The notes: generated by a model from the sequence alone, not told the origin. Numbered from the stretch's first letter, positions 44,907 through 54,325 are shown. The stretch is DNA of 64,000 nt from Tsuneonella mangrovi (GCF_002269345.1 NZ_CP022889.1:744001-808000); one strand, 5' to 3'. Made by a program: numbers and translations.

Positions 44907-46012
44907 AGCTTGACCGGCTCCGCGCCGTCGAGGCGGTGCGTGCAGCCGAGTGCCGCCGGGTCTTCGCCGTCCTGCAACGCAGCTACCGTTCGCCAGCCGA
45001 TCGCGCGGAAACGTTCCGCCGCGTCCTCGTCATGGCCGAGCGGCAGGTACAGCGTATCGCGCTGCGGCCCGGCATCGAGCGTGTCGGCCAGCCGGTCGAT
45101 GAACAGCGAGAACCCGGTCGCAGCCTCGTTGCTACCGCCGATGCGATATGTGCCGCCCCGGCCCAGAGTGCCACGAACCCCCTCGGCATAAAGCGTGAAG
45201 CCGAACCAGCTCTGGTATTCGAAGCCGTGCCGCTCGGTCGGATCGAGCGTCAGGCGCGCCTTGCCGCCGACCTTGGCGGCAATCGCCTTGAGGCCCGCGA
45301 TCCGGCTGGCGAGCGCGCCGCCCGCATCGATCGCCGAAAGCCGCTCAATCGCTTCGTCGAACGGTCCGGCGGCGTAAAGCAACGGCAGGTAGGCTTCACC
45401 GCCCGCGCCCTTGAGCGCCCCGGCGTCCTTGGCATCGAGTTCGCGCCGCACCGCTTCGACCTGCGCCGCATCGAGCGGCAACGCCTTCTGCGCCAATGTG
45501 TCGACAAGGTCGGGCAGCGTGAAATCGACGCTGATCCCCGTGGCACCCGCCGCTGCCAGCGCGGCGATCGCCACGCTGACGACTTCCGCCGCCGCCGCTT
45601 CGCCGTCGCTGCCGACCAGTTCCGCGCCCAGCTGGAGCCGTTGGCGCGCCGGATCGAGCTGGTCGCTCGCGATCGTCGCGGTCTCGCCCGCGTAGCACAG
45701 CCGCAGGGGGCGCGGCGCATCGGCCAGACTAGTTGCCGCGATCCGGCCGAGCTGAACGGTCATGTCGCTGCGCAGTGCCAGCATCCGGAGGCTCGCTGGA
45801 TCGACGAAGCGGAACATCCGCCGGGTGGCAACGCCGTCCATCCGCTCGGCCAGCGAGCGTTCGAATTCGACCAGTGGCGGGATCACCCGGTCATAGCCAT
45901 GCGCATCCATCGCATCGAGCGCTGCCCGGCGCGCGCGCGCCAGCACCTCCGCCGAGCGCGGCAGGCGATCTTCGAGCCCGATGGGCAGCAGGTCTCTGGT
46001 CGGGTCGGTCAT
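44903..46012 (-). CDS. hisZ: ATP phosphoribosyltransferase regulatory subunit
   Basis: HisZ is a catalytically inactive histidyl-tRNA-synthetase paralogue that pairs with short HisG to start histidine synthesis. The 369-residue protein has class II synthetase motifs: YDRVIPPLVEFERSL, MFRFVDPASLRMLALRSDMT as motif 2-like, and GRGGTYRIGG. HisG is not in the window. ATG 46012 gives MTDPTRDLLPIG. It follows serA by 76 bp with a hairpin in between. Confidence 0.88.
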   Translation of the reverse strand: MTDPTRDLLPIGLEDRLPRSAEVLARARRAALDAMDAHGYDRVIPPLVEFERSLAERMDGVATRRMFRFVDPASLRMLALRSDMTVQLGRIAATSLADAPRPLRLCYAGETATIASDQLDPARQRLQLGAELVGSDGEAAAAEVVSVAIAALAAAGATGISVDFTLPDLVDTLAQKALPLDAAQVEAVRRELDAKDAGALKGAGGEAYLPLLYAAGPFDEAIERLSAIDAGGALASRIAGLKAIAAKVGGKARLTLDPTERHGFEYQSWFGFTLYAEGVRGTLGRGGTYRIGGSNEAATGFSLFIDRLADTLDAGPQRDTLYLPLGHDEDAAERFRAIGWRTVAALQDGEDPAALGCTHRLDGAEPVKL

Positions 46013-46033
46013 GTCCCATGGGGCCTTGTGCAA

Positions 46034-46065
46034 GTCGTCATCCCCGCAAGAGCGGGAATGACGAC
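46034..46065. repeat. Hairpin repeat in the serA-hisZ gap
   Basis: A 14-bp stem with one mismatch (GTCGTCATCCCCGC / GCGGGAATGACGAC) encloses the loop AAGA. It resembles the widespread proteobacterial intergenic hairpin with GTCATTCCCGC arms. It sits directly upstream of the hisZ start on the minus strand and could stall transcription between serA and hisZ. Confidence 0.65.
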
Positions 46066-46088
46066 GTTTTGCAAGGCTTCCGCCGAGC

Positions 46089-47672
46089 TCAGAACTCGAG
46101 CGCCTTCACGGTCTTGACGCCTTCGAGCTTGCTGGCCTTGTCGATCACGTCCTGCGTGATCGGGTTGTCGACGCTGAGCAACAGCACCGCTTCCCCGCCG
46201 GCATCGCGCCGCCCGAGGTGGAAGGTGCCGATGTTGATGCCGCTTTCGCCAAGCAGGGTACCGATGCGGCCGATAAAGCCCGGCGCGTCCTCGTTGACGA
46301 TATACAGCATATGGCCGGCGAGTTCGGCCTCGATCCCGATCCCGAACATCTCGACCAGGCGTGGGTTTTCGTTGCCGAACAGCGTGCCGGCGACCGAGCG
46401 ATCGCCCTGGCTGGTGCCGACGGTAACGCGCAGCAGGGTGTTGTACGCGCCTTCGCGCTCGTGCCGGATCGAACGCACGTCGAGCCCGCGCTCCTTGGCG
46501 AGGTAGGGCGCATTGACCATGTTCACGGTGTCCGAATACTGCTTCATCAGGCCCGCAAGCACAGCTGCTTCAATCGGCTTGCCCGCCAGTTCCGCCGCCG
46601 CGCCTTCGCGCTCGATGCTGATCTGCGTCAGGTTGCCGTGCGCCAGCTGGCCGACCAGGCTGCCGAGGTTTTCGGCGAGCTTCATGTAGGGCTTGAGCTT
46701 GGGCGCTTCCTCGGCGCTCAGCGACGGCATGTTGAGCGCGTTGGTGACGCCGCCGTTGACGAGATAATCCGCCATCTGCTCGGCCACCTGCAGTGCGACG
46801 TTGACCTGCGCTTCGGTGGTGCTTGCGCCAAGGTGCGGGGTGCAGATGAAGTTCCTTGTGCCGAACAGCGGGCTCTCCTTGGCGGGTTCGCTGGCGAACA
46901 CGTCAAGCGCGGCCCCGGCGATATGCCCGCTTTCGAGCAAGTCCTTGAGAGCCGCCTCGTCGATCAGCCCGCCGCGCGCGCAGTTGACGATCCGCACACC
47001 CGGCTTGGTCTTCTCCAGCCGTTCGCGGCTGAGGATATTGCGGGTCTGGTCGGTCAGCGGGGTGTGCAGGGTGATGAAGTCGGCCCGCGCGAGCAGCGTT
47101 TCGAGATCGACCTTCTCGACCCCGAGTTCGACCGCGCGATCTTCGGTCAGGAACGGATCGTAGGCGATCACCTTCATCTTCAACCCCAGAGCGCGGCTGG
47201 CGACGATCGCACCGATATTGCCTGCACCGATCAGGCCGAGCGTCTTGCCGGTCACTTCCACGCCCATGAACGCGCTCTTCGGCCATTCGCCGGCCTGTGT
47301 GCGGGCATTCGCCTCGGGCAGCTGGCGGGCAAGCGCGAACATCAGCGCGATGGCGTGTTCGGCGGTGGTGATCGAGTTGCCGAACGGGGTGTTCATCACC
47401 ACCACGCCCCTGCCGCTGGCATAGGGGATATCGACGTTATCGACGCCGATCCCGGCGCGGCCGATGACCTTGAGGTTGGTCGCCGCGTCGAGCACTTCCC
47501 TGGTCACCTTGGTCGAGCTGCGGATGGCAAGGCCATCGTAGTCGCCGATGCGCGCGATCAGCTGCTCGGGCGTTTCGCCGGTGATTACATCGACATCACA
47601 GCCGCGCTCTTCGAAGATCTTCGCGGCATTGGGGTCCATCTTGTCCGAGATAAGGACTTTGGGCTTGGTCAT
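46089..47672 (-). CDS. serA: D-3-phosphoglycerate dehydrogenase
   Basis: SerA oxidises 3-phosphoglycerate, the first step of serine synthesis. The 527-residue protein has PKVLISDKMDPNAAKIFEER, the NAD-binding TLGLIGAGNIGAIVASRALG, the catalytic HTPLTDQTRNI and RIVNCARGGLIDE blocks, and CTPHLGASTTEAQVNVA. An ASB-like domain and a C-terminal ACT domain (FIGRIGTLLGESGINIGTFH) follow, so it is the long feedback-regulated type. It lies between serC and hisZ on the same strand. Confidence 0.95.
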   Translation of the reverse strand: MTKPKVLISDKMDPNAAKIFEERGCDVDVITGETPEQLIARIGDYDGLAIRSSTKVTREVLDAATNLKVIGRAGIGVDNVDIPYASGRGVVVMNTPFGNSITTAEHAIALMFALARQLPEANARTQAGEWPKSAFMGVEVTGKTLGLIGAGNIGAIVASRALGLKMKVIAYDPFLTEDRAVELGVEKVDLETLLARADFITLHTPLTDQTRNILSRERLEKTKPGVRIVNCARGGLIDEAALKDLLESGHIAGAALDVFASEPAKESPLFGTRNFICTPHLGASTTEAQVNVALQVAEQMADYLVNGGVTNALNMPSLSAEEAPKLKPYMKLAENLGSLVGQLAHGNLTQISIEREGAAAELAGKPIEAAVLAGLMKQYSDTVNMVNAPYLAKERGLDVRSIRHEREGAYNTLLRVTVGTSQGDRSVAGTLFGNENPRLVEMFGIGIEAELAGHMLYIVNEDAPGFIGRIGTLLGESGINIGTFHLGRRDAGGEAVLLLSVDNPITQDVIDKASKLEGVKTVKALEF

Positions 47673-47740
47673 TTGGGTTCTCCGTACGTCCCCGGGAAAA
47701 CGGGGACCTCGTGCAATAATTCAGGGGGTCGAGTTCCTGC

Positions 47741-47760
47741 GGCCCCGCCTGCGCGGGGCC
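47741..47760 (-). terminator. GC-rich hairpin just after serC
   Basis: GGCCCCGC and GCGGGGCC pair perfectly around CTGC, seven bases past the serC stop. A second weaker hairpin (GTCCCC/GGGGAC, 47688-47707) lies before the serA ribosome-binding site. There is no T-run, so it may only reduce read-through or stabilise the serC mRNA end. Confidence 0.4.
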
Positions 47761-47767
47761 GGCAGTG

Positions 47768-48901
47768 TCAGGCCGATGCCGCTACGGTGGCGTAGGCCCA
47801 GTCGAGCCACGGCTCGAGCGCCTCGACATCGGCAGTATCGACCGTCGCGCCGCACCAGATGCGCAGCCCCGGCGGGGCATCGCGGTAACCGGCGATGTCG
47901 TAGGCCGCGCCTTGCTCTTCGAGAGCCTTGGCCATCGCCTTGATCGTATCGGTATCGGCACCGGCGACCGTGAGGCAAACGCTGGTGTTCGAACGGCTCG
48001 CAGGATCGGTGGCGAGATGGCCGAGCCAATCGCGCTGCTGCACGATCGCATCGAGGGCAGCGGCATTGGCATCTGCGCGCGCCTTCATTGCGGCAAGGCC
48101 ACCGAGCGACTTGCCCCATTCGAGCGCGAAGATCGCGTCTTCTACTGCCAGCATCGAAGGGGTGTTGATCGTCTCGCCCTTGAACACGCCTTCGATCAGC
48201 TTGCCGCCCTTGGTCAGGCGGAAGACCTTGGGGAGCGGCCAGGAGGGGGTATAACTCTCCAGCCGTTCGACGGCGCGTGGGCCAAGGATCAGCACGCCGT
48301 GCGCACCTTCACCGCCGAGCACCTTTTGCCAGCTGAAGGTCAGCACATCGACCTTGTCCCACGCGATGTCCTGCGCGAACACCGCGCTGGTGGCATCGGC
48401 AATCGCAAGGCCTTCGCGGTCGGCAGCAATCCAGTCGCCGTTCGGCACGCGCACGCCCGAAGTGGTCCCGTTCCAGGTGAACACCACGTCGTTCGTCCAG
48501 TCGACCTGGCCCAGGTCGGGCAGCTGGCCGTAATCGGCCTCGATCACGGTCGGATCGATCTTGAGCTGCTTGACCGCATCGGTCACCCAGCCCGAACCGA
48601 AGCTTTCCCACGCCAACGTGGTGACCGGGCGCGCGCCGAGCATCGTCCACATCGCCATCTCGACCGCGCCGGTATCCGAACCCGGCACGATGCCGATGCG
48701 GTGCGTCTCAGGCACCTCGAGCACTTCGCGGATCAGGTCGATGCAGTATTGCAGGCGCGCCTTGCCGATCTTCGAGCGATGCGAACGCCCGAGCGATTGG
48801 GTGGCCAGTTTGTCGGGGGACCAGCCCGGCGGCTTCGCGCAGGGACCGGAAGAAAAAAACGGACGCGCAGGCTTGCGCGCCGGAACCGTAGTATCAGTCA
48901 T
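47768..48901 (-). CDS. serC: Phosphoserine aminotransferase
   Basis: SerC transaminates 3-phosphohydroxypyruvate to phosphoserine with PLP. The 377-residue protein has [35 protein letters not shown], the PLP lysine in [16 protein letters not shown], and [17 protein letters not shown]. It is the subgroup common in alphaproteobacteria. A structured leader with the ribosome-binding site inside a hairpin lies upstream. Confidence 0.93.
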   Translation of the reverse strand: MTDTTVPARKPARPFFSSGPCAKPPGWSPDKLATQSLGRSHRSKIGKARLQYCIDLIREVLEVPETHRIGIVPGSDTGAVEMAMWTMLGARPVTTLAWESFGSGWVTDAVKQLKIDPTVIEADYGQLPDLGQVDWTNDVVFTWNGTTSGVRVPNGDWIAADREGLAIADATSAVFAQDIAWDKVDVLTFSWQKVLGGEGAHGVLILGPRAVERLESYTPSWPLPKVFRLTKGGKLIEGVFKGETINTPSMLAVEDAIFALEWGKSLGGLAAMKARADANAAALDAIVQQRDWLGHLATDPASRSNTSVCLTVAGADTDTIKAMAKALEEQGAAYDIAGYRDAPPGLRIWCGATVDTADVEALEPWLDWAYATVAASA

Positions 48902-48904
48902 GTC

Positions 48905-48965
48905 TGACTCTCCTTGCAGAGAGCACGCGCGGCGTTGGGACCGCGTGGCCCGCTGGCCGCACTAG
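48905..48965 (-). ncRNA. Structured serC leader (serC-motif-like)
   Basis: On the minus strand, three short hairpins precede the serC ATG: GGCC-AGCG-GGCC (48947-48958), CGCGG/CCGCG (48928-48945) and CTCTC-TGCAAG-GAGAG (48908-48923). The last contains the AAGGAG ribosome-binding site. A leader of this kind, the serC RNA motif, has been described in alphaproteobacteria; the match here is by position and layout and was not tested with a covariance model. Confidence 0.5.
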
Positions 48966-49209
48966 TGTTGCAGCGCAGCAAGTCAAGCGCATTCGATCAG
49001 GACAGGGCATGCAAGGCGAGTCGATCCAACGCGCAATAACAACGCTCTGACGGATGCAGTGCGAAAGGGACGCTTGTGGAAAAGATGAAAGTGAAACGAT
49101 TTAACCGCACTAAATCATACCTTTACCGCGCAACATAAAAATTTTTAAAGTGCAGCAAAATTGGGTAAGGTCCAGCTCCTCGAAACAGGAGGAAGAGAGG
49201 GGTTTTGAA
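48966..49209. other. AT-rich divergent region between serC and a small membrane protein gene
   Basis: This stretch between the divergent genes becomes AT-rich after 49080. It holds an inverted repeat GATTTA-N7-TAAATC at 49098-49116, overlapping a single TTAA, and the GAGAGGGG ribosome-binding site before 49210. The inverted repeat may be an operator; no regulator can be named. Confidence 0.45.
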
Positions 49210-49554
49210 ATGGAAAAAATCGGAGGACTCGCAGCTGCTCTTGCAGTGCTGCTGGCGATTATTGCCGGCTTCGTGGCCATTCCCGGGCTCAATGTCGCGC
49301 TGATTATTCTCATCCTGGGGATCGTCGGCGGAATCGCCGCCAGCCAGGACGGCGCAGTCAGGATGTTCCTGGGCGTCATCGTGCTTCCGGCTATCGGCAC
49401 GGCCCTCGGGACCATCCCGGCGATCGGCGAGCACCTGACCACGATCTTCAACAGCCTCGCAGTGGCGGCGGCGGGCGTATCCGCCTCGCTGGTGGCCCGT
49501 CGGCTGTATGAAATGGTCATGGGCGCATTCAAGGGGCTTGCCTCCGGCAGCTGA
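49210..49554 (+). CDS. Small integral membrane protein of unknown function
   Basis: This 114-residue protein is almost entirely hydrophobic, with about three membrane segments (AAALAVLLAIIAGFVAIPGL, VALIILILGIVGGIAAS, FLGVIVLPAIGTALGTIPAI) and a small C-terminal domain with a basic stretch. I do not recognise the family. ATG 49210 follows GAGAGGGG and is preferred over an upstream start at 49150. Confidence 0.65.
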   Translation: MEKIGGLAAALAVLLAIIAGFVAIPGLNVALIILILGIVGGIAASQDGAVRMFLGVIVLPAIGTALGTIPAIGEHLTTIFNSLAVAAAGVSASLVARRLYEMVMGAFKGLASGS

Positions 49555-49671
49555 CCCTTCGGGACTCACATTGGAGGGGCGGCGTGCGGCGCACGTCGCC
49601 CTTTCATTTTGGGCAACGGGGCCAGCCCTCCCCCTCGCCAAGCACGCCAGTCTTCATTATGGGCGCTGCGA

Positions 49672-50832
49672 ATGGAAATGACCGACCTTCGCGTTGCGCT
49701 GTTCAGCGGCAACTATGCCATGACCGTGGACGGTGCCAACAAGGCGCTGAACCGGCTGGTCGAGTACCTGCTGCGCCAGGGGGCAGCGGTGCGGGTCTAT
49801 TCACCGACAATTGCCGAGCCGCCGTTCACGCCGCAGGGTGACCTGGTTTCGCTGCCCTCGTTCGCCATTCCGGGCCGCAATGAATACCGTGTGCCGATGG
49901 GCATCAACACCAGCATCAGGCGCGATCTCGAAGGGTTCGCGCCCAATGTCCTGCACATCGCCTCGCCGGACTTCAGCGCGCGCGAGGCCGCCAAGTGGGC
50001 GCGCGACCGAAGTATCCCGGTAGTTGCCAGCGTGCACACCCGGTTCGAGACCTATCCCCAGTATTACCGCATGGGGTTCCTCGAACCGGTCATCGAAGCG
50101 TGGCTGCGCAAGCTCTATCGCCGGTGCGACGCATTGCTCACACCGTCACCGAGCATGATCGACACGCTGCGCTCGCAAGACATGAATGACGATATCGGGC
50201 TGTGGAGCCGCGGGGTCGAGCACGCGATCTTCAATTCCGAGCGACGCGATCTTGCATGGCGGCGCAAGCTTGGAATCGCCGATGACGAAGTAGCGATCGG
50301 GTTTCTCGGGCGGCTGGTGCTCGAAAAGGGCCTCGACATCTTCGGCGACACGATCCTCGAACTCAAGAAGCGCAGCATCGCACACAAAGTGCTGATCGTC
50401 GGCGATGGCCCGGCGCGTAAGTCATTCGCCGAGCGGGTGCCCGATGCCTGTTTCGCGGGCTTCCAGACCGGAACCGATCTCGGCCGCGCGGTGGCTTGCA
50501 TGGATGTACTGCTCAACCCCTCGGTCACCGAGACTTTCGGCAACGTTACGCTCGAAGCGATGGCGTGCGGCGTTCCGGTCGTCGCTGCCGATGCAACAGG
50601 GGCTGCGAGCCTCGTCGACAATGGTGTGACCGGCTACCTCGTCGCACCGCGCGATGTCTCCGCCTATGCGGACAAGCTTCAGGGCTATGCCGCCGATCCC
50701 ACGCTGCGCAAGGCGCACGGCGCGGCTGGCGAAAAGAAGGCCGAAGCCTTCGAGTGGGACACGATCAACCAGGCCGTAGCCGACACCTACCTGCGGGTGC
50801 TGGCCCACAAGGGCAAGTCGACCGGCAACTAG
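49672..50832 (+). CDS. Glycosyltransferase family 4 protein
   Basis: This 386-residue GT-B enzyme has the N-terminal acceptor domain (LRVALFSGNYAMTVDGANKA) and a donor domain with AIGFLGRLVLEKGLDIFGDT, VLIVGDGPARKSF and the EX7E-type NPSVTETFGNVTLEAMACG. It resembles MgtA/GtfB-type mannosyl- or glucosyltransferases that work on membrane lipids or polysaccharides. Starts at 49672 or 49678 are both possible. It ends overlapping the convergent membrane gene by four bases. Confidence 0.86.
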   Translation: MEMTDLRVALFSGNYAMTVDGANKALNRLVEYLLRQGAAVRVYSPTIAEPPFTPQGDLVSLPSFAIPGRNEYRVPMGINTSIRRDLEGFAPNVLHIASPDFSAREAAKWARDRSIPVVASVHTRFETYPQYYRMGFLEPVIEAWLRKLYRRCDALLTPSPSMIDTLRSQDMNDDIGLWSRGVEHAIFNSERRDLAWRRKLGIADDEVAIGFLGRLVLEKGLDIFGDTILELKKRSIAHKVLIVGDGPARKSFAERVPDACFAGFQTGTDLGRAVACMDVLLNPSVTETFGNVTLEAMACGVPVVAADATGAASLVDNGVTGYLVAPRDVSAYADKLQGYAADPTLRKAHGAAGEKKAEAFEWDTINQAVADTYLRVLAHKGKSTGN

Positions 50833-51266
50833 CGCAGGACGCCCGCCGTGCTCTGGCGCACGATGTACCACAGCAGCAACAGTTGGACGGCCCAAATCAC
50901 CGCGTTGAAAATGTGAACTCCGGGCGTGTCGATGCTCGCGGGCATTGTCGAGGTATATTGCACCAGCGTCATCACCGCGAGGCCGAGCAGGCCGACAAGC
51001 AGCGAGTGAAACGCATAGCGGCTGCGCGCCAGCACCAGGATCGACGCGACGAACGATCCCCACACGCCAAACGCCCAGAAGGCGACCTGCCATGCCGGAA
51101 AGCCCAGGAAATAAGCCCGGGTTTCGGCATCGAATTGCGCGAGATAGGTGTCCGGGAAAGCGTGGGTGCCGACATAATCGGCCACTCCGCCGAAGTTGAA
51201 CAGCAAGGTCAGCAGGCCAACGACCCACAGGTGCCACGGTGCACGCGGTTTTGCAGCAGAAGCCAT
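50829..51266 (-). CDS. Four-helix integral membrane protein
   Basis: This 145-residue protein has four membrane segments (LWVVGLLTLLFNFGGVADYV, VAFWAFGVWGSFVASILVLA, AFHSLLVGLLGLAVMTLVQY, and a final one ending LLLLWYIVR). It resembles small uncharacterised sphingomonad membrane proteins. Function unknown. ATG 51266 (MASAAKPRAPWH) is preferred over 51308. Confidence 0.62.
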   Translation of the reverse strand: MASAAKPRAPWHLWVVGLLTLLFNFGGVADYVGTHAFPDTYLAQFDAETRAYFLGFPAWQVAFWAFGVWGSFVASILVLARSRYAFHSLLVGLLGLAVMTLVQYTSTMPASIDTPGVHIFNAVIWAVQLLLLWYIVRQSTAGVLR

Positions 51267-51355
51267 TTCGATCCTCCCCCGATCGTTTTGGTCGGGGAAG
51301 GATAGCACTTAACGATGCGGGGGCAAATCGCTGCTGGACCCACCCGCGCAAACGG

Positions 51356-52018
51356 TCACAGCCGTTCGATCTTCTTGGCGAGCTCATCGATCAGGTCGAC
51401 AATCTCGTTGAGCCGATCGCCGTGCAGGTTGCCTTGCGCCCGGTGCATCCTGAGCGCGTTACGCAGGTTTTCCATCGCCCGCTGGATATGGAGGTGCGGA
51501 GAGCCGCGCCGTTCCTCGCCAAACGAGCCGAGGCGCTCCATGATCGCTTCGACATCGTCGGATTTGTCAGCCAATTCCGCCCGCCCTGCATCGGTCGCGG
51601 CAAACGCCTTGCGCGGGCTGTCGTCGCCCTGCTCCTCGATCAGGCCTTCGTCGGCGAGCATCTGGAGCGTGGGATAAACCGCGCCCGGGCTCGGCGCGTA
51701 AGCACCCCCGGTCAGATCCTCGATCGCTTTGATCAATTCGTAGCCGTGGCGCGGTTCGTCGGCGAGCAGCTGGAGCAACGCCAACCGCAATTCGCCGTGA
51801 CCGAACATTCGCCCACGCCGGTGCCGTCCGCGTCCGCCGAAGCGGCCGCCGCCACCGCCGAATGGTCCGCCGGGTCCGAACGGGCCATCTTCGCCAAAGG
51901 GTCCATCGGGGCCAAACGGGCCTTCGGGGCCGAAGACCTTTGCGAATTCGCGTTCGGCCTTTTTCCAGCCGTTCCGCGCACCACGCGCTTCATGGCAGCG
52001 CCTTCCTTGATGTCTCAT
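51356..52018 (-). CDS. PadR-family transcriptional regulator with glycine-rich N-terminus
   Basis: This 220-residue regulator has a PadR winged helix in the middle (LALLQLLADEPRHGYELIKA, SPGAVYPTLQMLADEGLIEE) and a C-terminal coiled helix for dimerisation. In front is a low-complexity run of GPFGPDGPFGEDGPFGPGG type (residues 30-60), followed by basic residues. The start at 52018 is uncertain, as a better ribosome-binding site precedes an out-of-frame ATG at 51993. A GATATATC palindrome lies 25 bp upstream and may be its own operator. Confidence 0.82.
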   Translation of the reverse strand: MRHQGRRCHEARGARNGWKKAEREFAKVFGPEGPFGPDGPFGEDGPFGPGGPFGGGGGRFGGRGRHRRGRMFGHGELRLALLQLLADEPRHGYELIKAIEDLTGGAYAPSPGAVYPTLQMLADEGLIEEQGDDSPRKAFAATDAGRAELADKSDDVEAIMERLGSFGEERRGSPHLHIQRAMENLRNALRMHRAQGNLHGDRLNEIVDLIDELAKKIERL

Positions 52019-52115
52019 ATTCGTATTCCTTTCGATGCTTCACGATATATCTTAGTAATAACGAACTTCAAGACCCCCTCGCCAAAAAATTCGCCTGCCC
52101 CTATTTGCTTCCGCG

Positions 52116-53438
52116 ATGGCCGACCTTTTTGCCAACGATCCGCCTCCGGGCACTGCCTTCGCTGAGCCGCGCGAGGATGCGCCGCTGGCTGACCGGCTTC
52201 GTCCGCATTCGCTGGCGGATGTCGTCGGGCAGGAGCACCTGACCGGCCCCGAGGGCGCGATCGGGCGGATGGTCGCGGCGGGCAAGCTTTCGAGCATGAT
52301 CCTGTGGGGGCCGCCCGGTACCGGCAAGACGAGCATCGCCCGGCTGCTCGCCGAAGCGGTGGGAATGCGCTTCGAAGCGGTCAGCGCGGTATTCTCCGGG
52401 GTTGCCGACCTCAAGAAGGCATTCGCCGCCGCCGACAAGGCCGCCGCAGCCGGCCAGCGAACGCTCTTGTTCGTTGACGAGATCCACCGCTTCAACCGCG
52501 CCCAGCAGGACGGCTTCCTGCCGTTCGTCGAGCGCGGCACGGTCACGCTGGTCGGCGCGACGACCGAGAACCCGAGCTTCGAGCTCAACGCTGCGCTGCT
52601 CAGTCGCGCGCAAGTGCTGGTGCTCCATCGGCTCGACGCAGCCGCGCTCGAACAGCTGCTCGCCCGCGCCGAGGAGCTCGAAGGCCCGCTTCCCCTCACC
52701 GATCAAGCCCGGACGGCCCTGATCGCCAGCGCCGACGGCGACGGGCGCTTCCTGCTCAACCAGGCCGAAACGCTCTACGCCGCGAGCATCCCGGAACCGC
52801 TCGATCCGGCGGCGCTCGGGCAATTCCTCCAGCGGCGCGTGGCGGTCTACGACAAGGACCGCGAGGGGCATTACAACCTCATCTCCGCGTGGCACAAATC
52901 GATCCGCGGGTCCGACCCGCAGGCAGCGCTCTATTATCTCGCGCGGATGCTGGTGGCGGGCGAGGAGCCGCTGTTCGTGCTGCGCCGGATGGTCCGTGCG
53001 GCAAGCGAGGATATCGGCCTCGCCGATCCGCAGGCGCTTACCCAATGCCTTGCGGCGAAGGACGCCTACGAATTCCTCGGCAGTCCGGAAGGCGAACTGG
53101 CGATTGTGCAGGCGTGCCTCTACCTCGCCACCGCGCCCAAATCGAATGCCGCCTACAAGGCGCAGAAGGCCGCGTGGAAGAGCGCGAAGGAAACCGGCAG
53201 CCTGATGCCGCCGCAAAACATCCTCAACGCGCCGACCAAGCTGATGAAGGATATCGGCTACGGCGAAGGTTACGCCTACGACCACGATGCCGAAGGCGGG
53301 TTTTCCGGCGCGAATTACTGGCCCGAAGAGATGGAGCCGCAAGCGTACTACGCCCCGGTCGAGCGCGGGTTCGAGCGCGAGGTGAGGAAGCGCCTCGAAT
53401 ACTGGGACAAACTGCGGCGAGAGCGCGCGGGCGCATGA
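52116..53438 (+). CDS. rarA: Replication-associated recombination protein A
   Basis: RarA/MgsA is a DnaX-like AAA+ ATPase that acts at stalled forks. The 440-residue protein has an N-terminal PLADRLRPHSLADVVGQEHL, Walker A GPPGTGKTS, Walker B LLFVDEIHRFNRAQQD, sensor 1 GATTENPSF, and the C-terminal tetramerisation region with YNLISAWHKSIRGSDPQAAL. It overlaps the following gene by ATGA. Confidence 0.94.
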   Translation: MADLFANDPPPGTAFAEPREDAPLADRLRPHSLADVVGQEHLTGPEGAIGRMVAAGKLSSMILWGPPGTGKTSIARLLAEAVGMRFEAVSAVFSGVADLKKAFAAADKAAAAGQRTLLFVDEIHRFNRAQQDGFLPFVERGTVTLVGATTENPSFELNAALLSRAQVLVLHRLDAAALEQLLARAEELEGPLPLTDQARTALIASADGDGRFLLNQAETLYAASIPEPLDPAALGQFLQRRVAVYDKDREGHYNLISAWHKSIRGSDPQAALYYLARMLVAGEEPLFVLRRMVRAASEDIGLADPQALTQCLAAKDAYEFLGSPEGELAIVQACLYLATAPKSNAAYKAQKAAWKSAKETGSLMPPQNILNAPTKLMKDIGYGEGYAYDHDAEGGFSGANYWPEEMEPQAYYAPVERGFEREVRKRLEYWDKLRRERAGA

Positions 53439-54322
53439 AGCCTGGCCGCTTCCGGCATTTCCTCGCGATCGACTGGTCCGGCGCGGTCGGCCCGCGGCAG
53501 AAGGGAATCGCGCTCGCGCTGACCCGCGCCGATGGCGGGCCGCCAGTGCTGGTCGATCCGGGGCGCGGGTGGAACCGGGAAGACGTGCTGGCGATCCTGC
53601 GCGAAGACCTGCCTGAAGATACGCTGGTGGGCATGGACCTCGGGATCGCCCTGCCCTTCGCCGATACGGGCGCGTTCTTCCCCGGGTGGAACCGCAGCCC
53701 ACCCGATGCCAAGACGCTGTGGGCATTGATCGACGAACTCTGTGCCGACGACGAACATCTCGCCGCGACGAGCTTCGTACGCCACCCGCAAGCCGCGCGC
53801 TATTTCCGCCATTCGCGGGAACACGTCGGCGACCGGTTCCACTTGTCCGATGCAGCCACCCGCGAGGGCCGCTTTCGCCTCGCCGAACACGCCCAGCGCG
53901 CGCAAGGCGTGCGTCCGGTGAGCAACTTCAACCTCGTCGGCGCGGCCCAGGTCGGCAAATCGAGCCTGACGGGGATGCGCCTACTTCACCGGTTGGAAGG
54001 CTGCGTGCCGGTTTGGCCGGTCGACCCGCTACCCCAGAGCGGCTCAGTTATCGTGGAGATGTACACTTCGCTCGCCGCGCAGGGTGCCGGTGTGCGCAAA
54101 GGGGCAAGCAAGATCCGCACCTTTGAGGCGCTCAATGATGGGCTGGACTTGCTTGGTTGCCCGCCCGTAACCGGCAGCGGGCCAATCGACGACCATTCGT
54201 CCGATGCCCTCGTCACCGCTTCATGGCTGCGCACCGTGGCGCACGATCCGGCCTATTGGAATCCGGCAGGACTGAAGCCAGAGATTGCCTGCACCGAAGG
54301 CTGGACGTTCGGCGCGTTATAA
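53435..54322 (+). CDS. Hypothetical RNase H-like (DUF429-type) protein
   Basis: This 295-residue protein begins FRHFLAIDWSGAVGPRQKG and contains LVGMDLGIALPFADTG. The AIDWSGA and D-G pattern suggest an RNase H-like fold related to DUF429 nuclease-like proteins. A C-terminal DDHSSDALVTASWLR supplies further acidic residues. The assignment is tentative. The ATGA overlap with rarA suggests a shared role in DNA maintenance, but that is inference. Confidence 0.6.
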   Translation: MKPGRFRHFLAIDWSGAVGPRQKGIALALTRADGGPPVLVDPGRGWNREDVLAILREDLPEDTLVGMDLGIALPFADTGAFFPGWNRSPPDAKTLWALIDELCADDEHLAATSFVRHPQAARYFRHSREHVGDRFHLSDAATREGRFRLAEHAQRAQGVRPVSNFNLVGAAQVGKSSLTGMRLLHRLEGCVPVWPVDPLPQSGSVIVEMYTSLAAQGAGVRKGASKIRTFEALNDGLDLLGCPPVTGSGPIDDHSSDALVTASWLRTVAHDPAYWNPAGLKPEIACTEGWTFGAL

Positions 54323-54325
54323 ACC

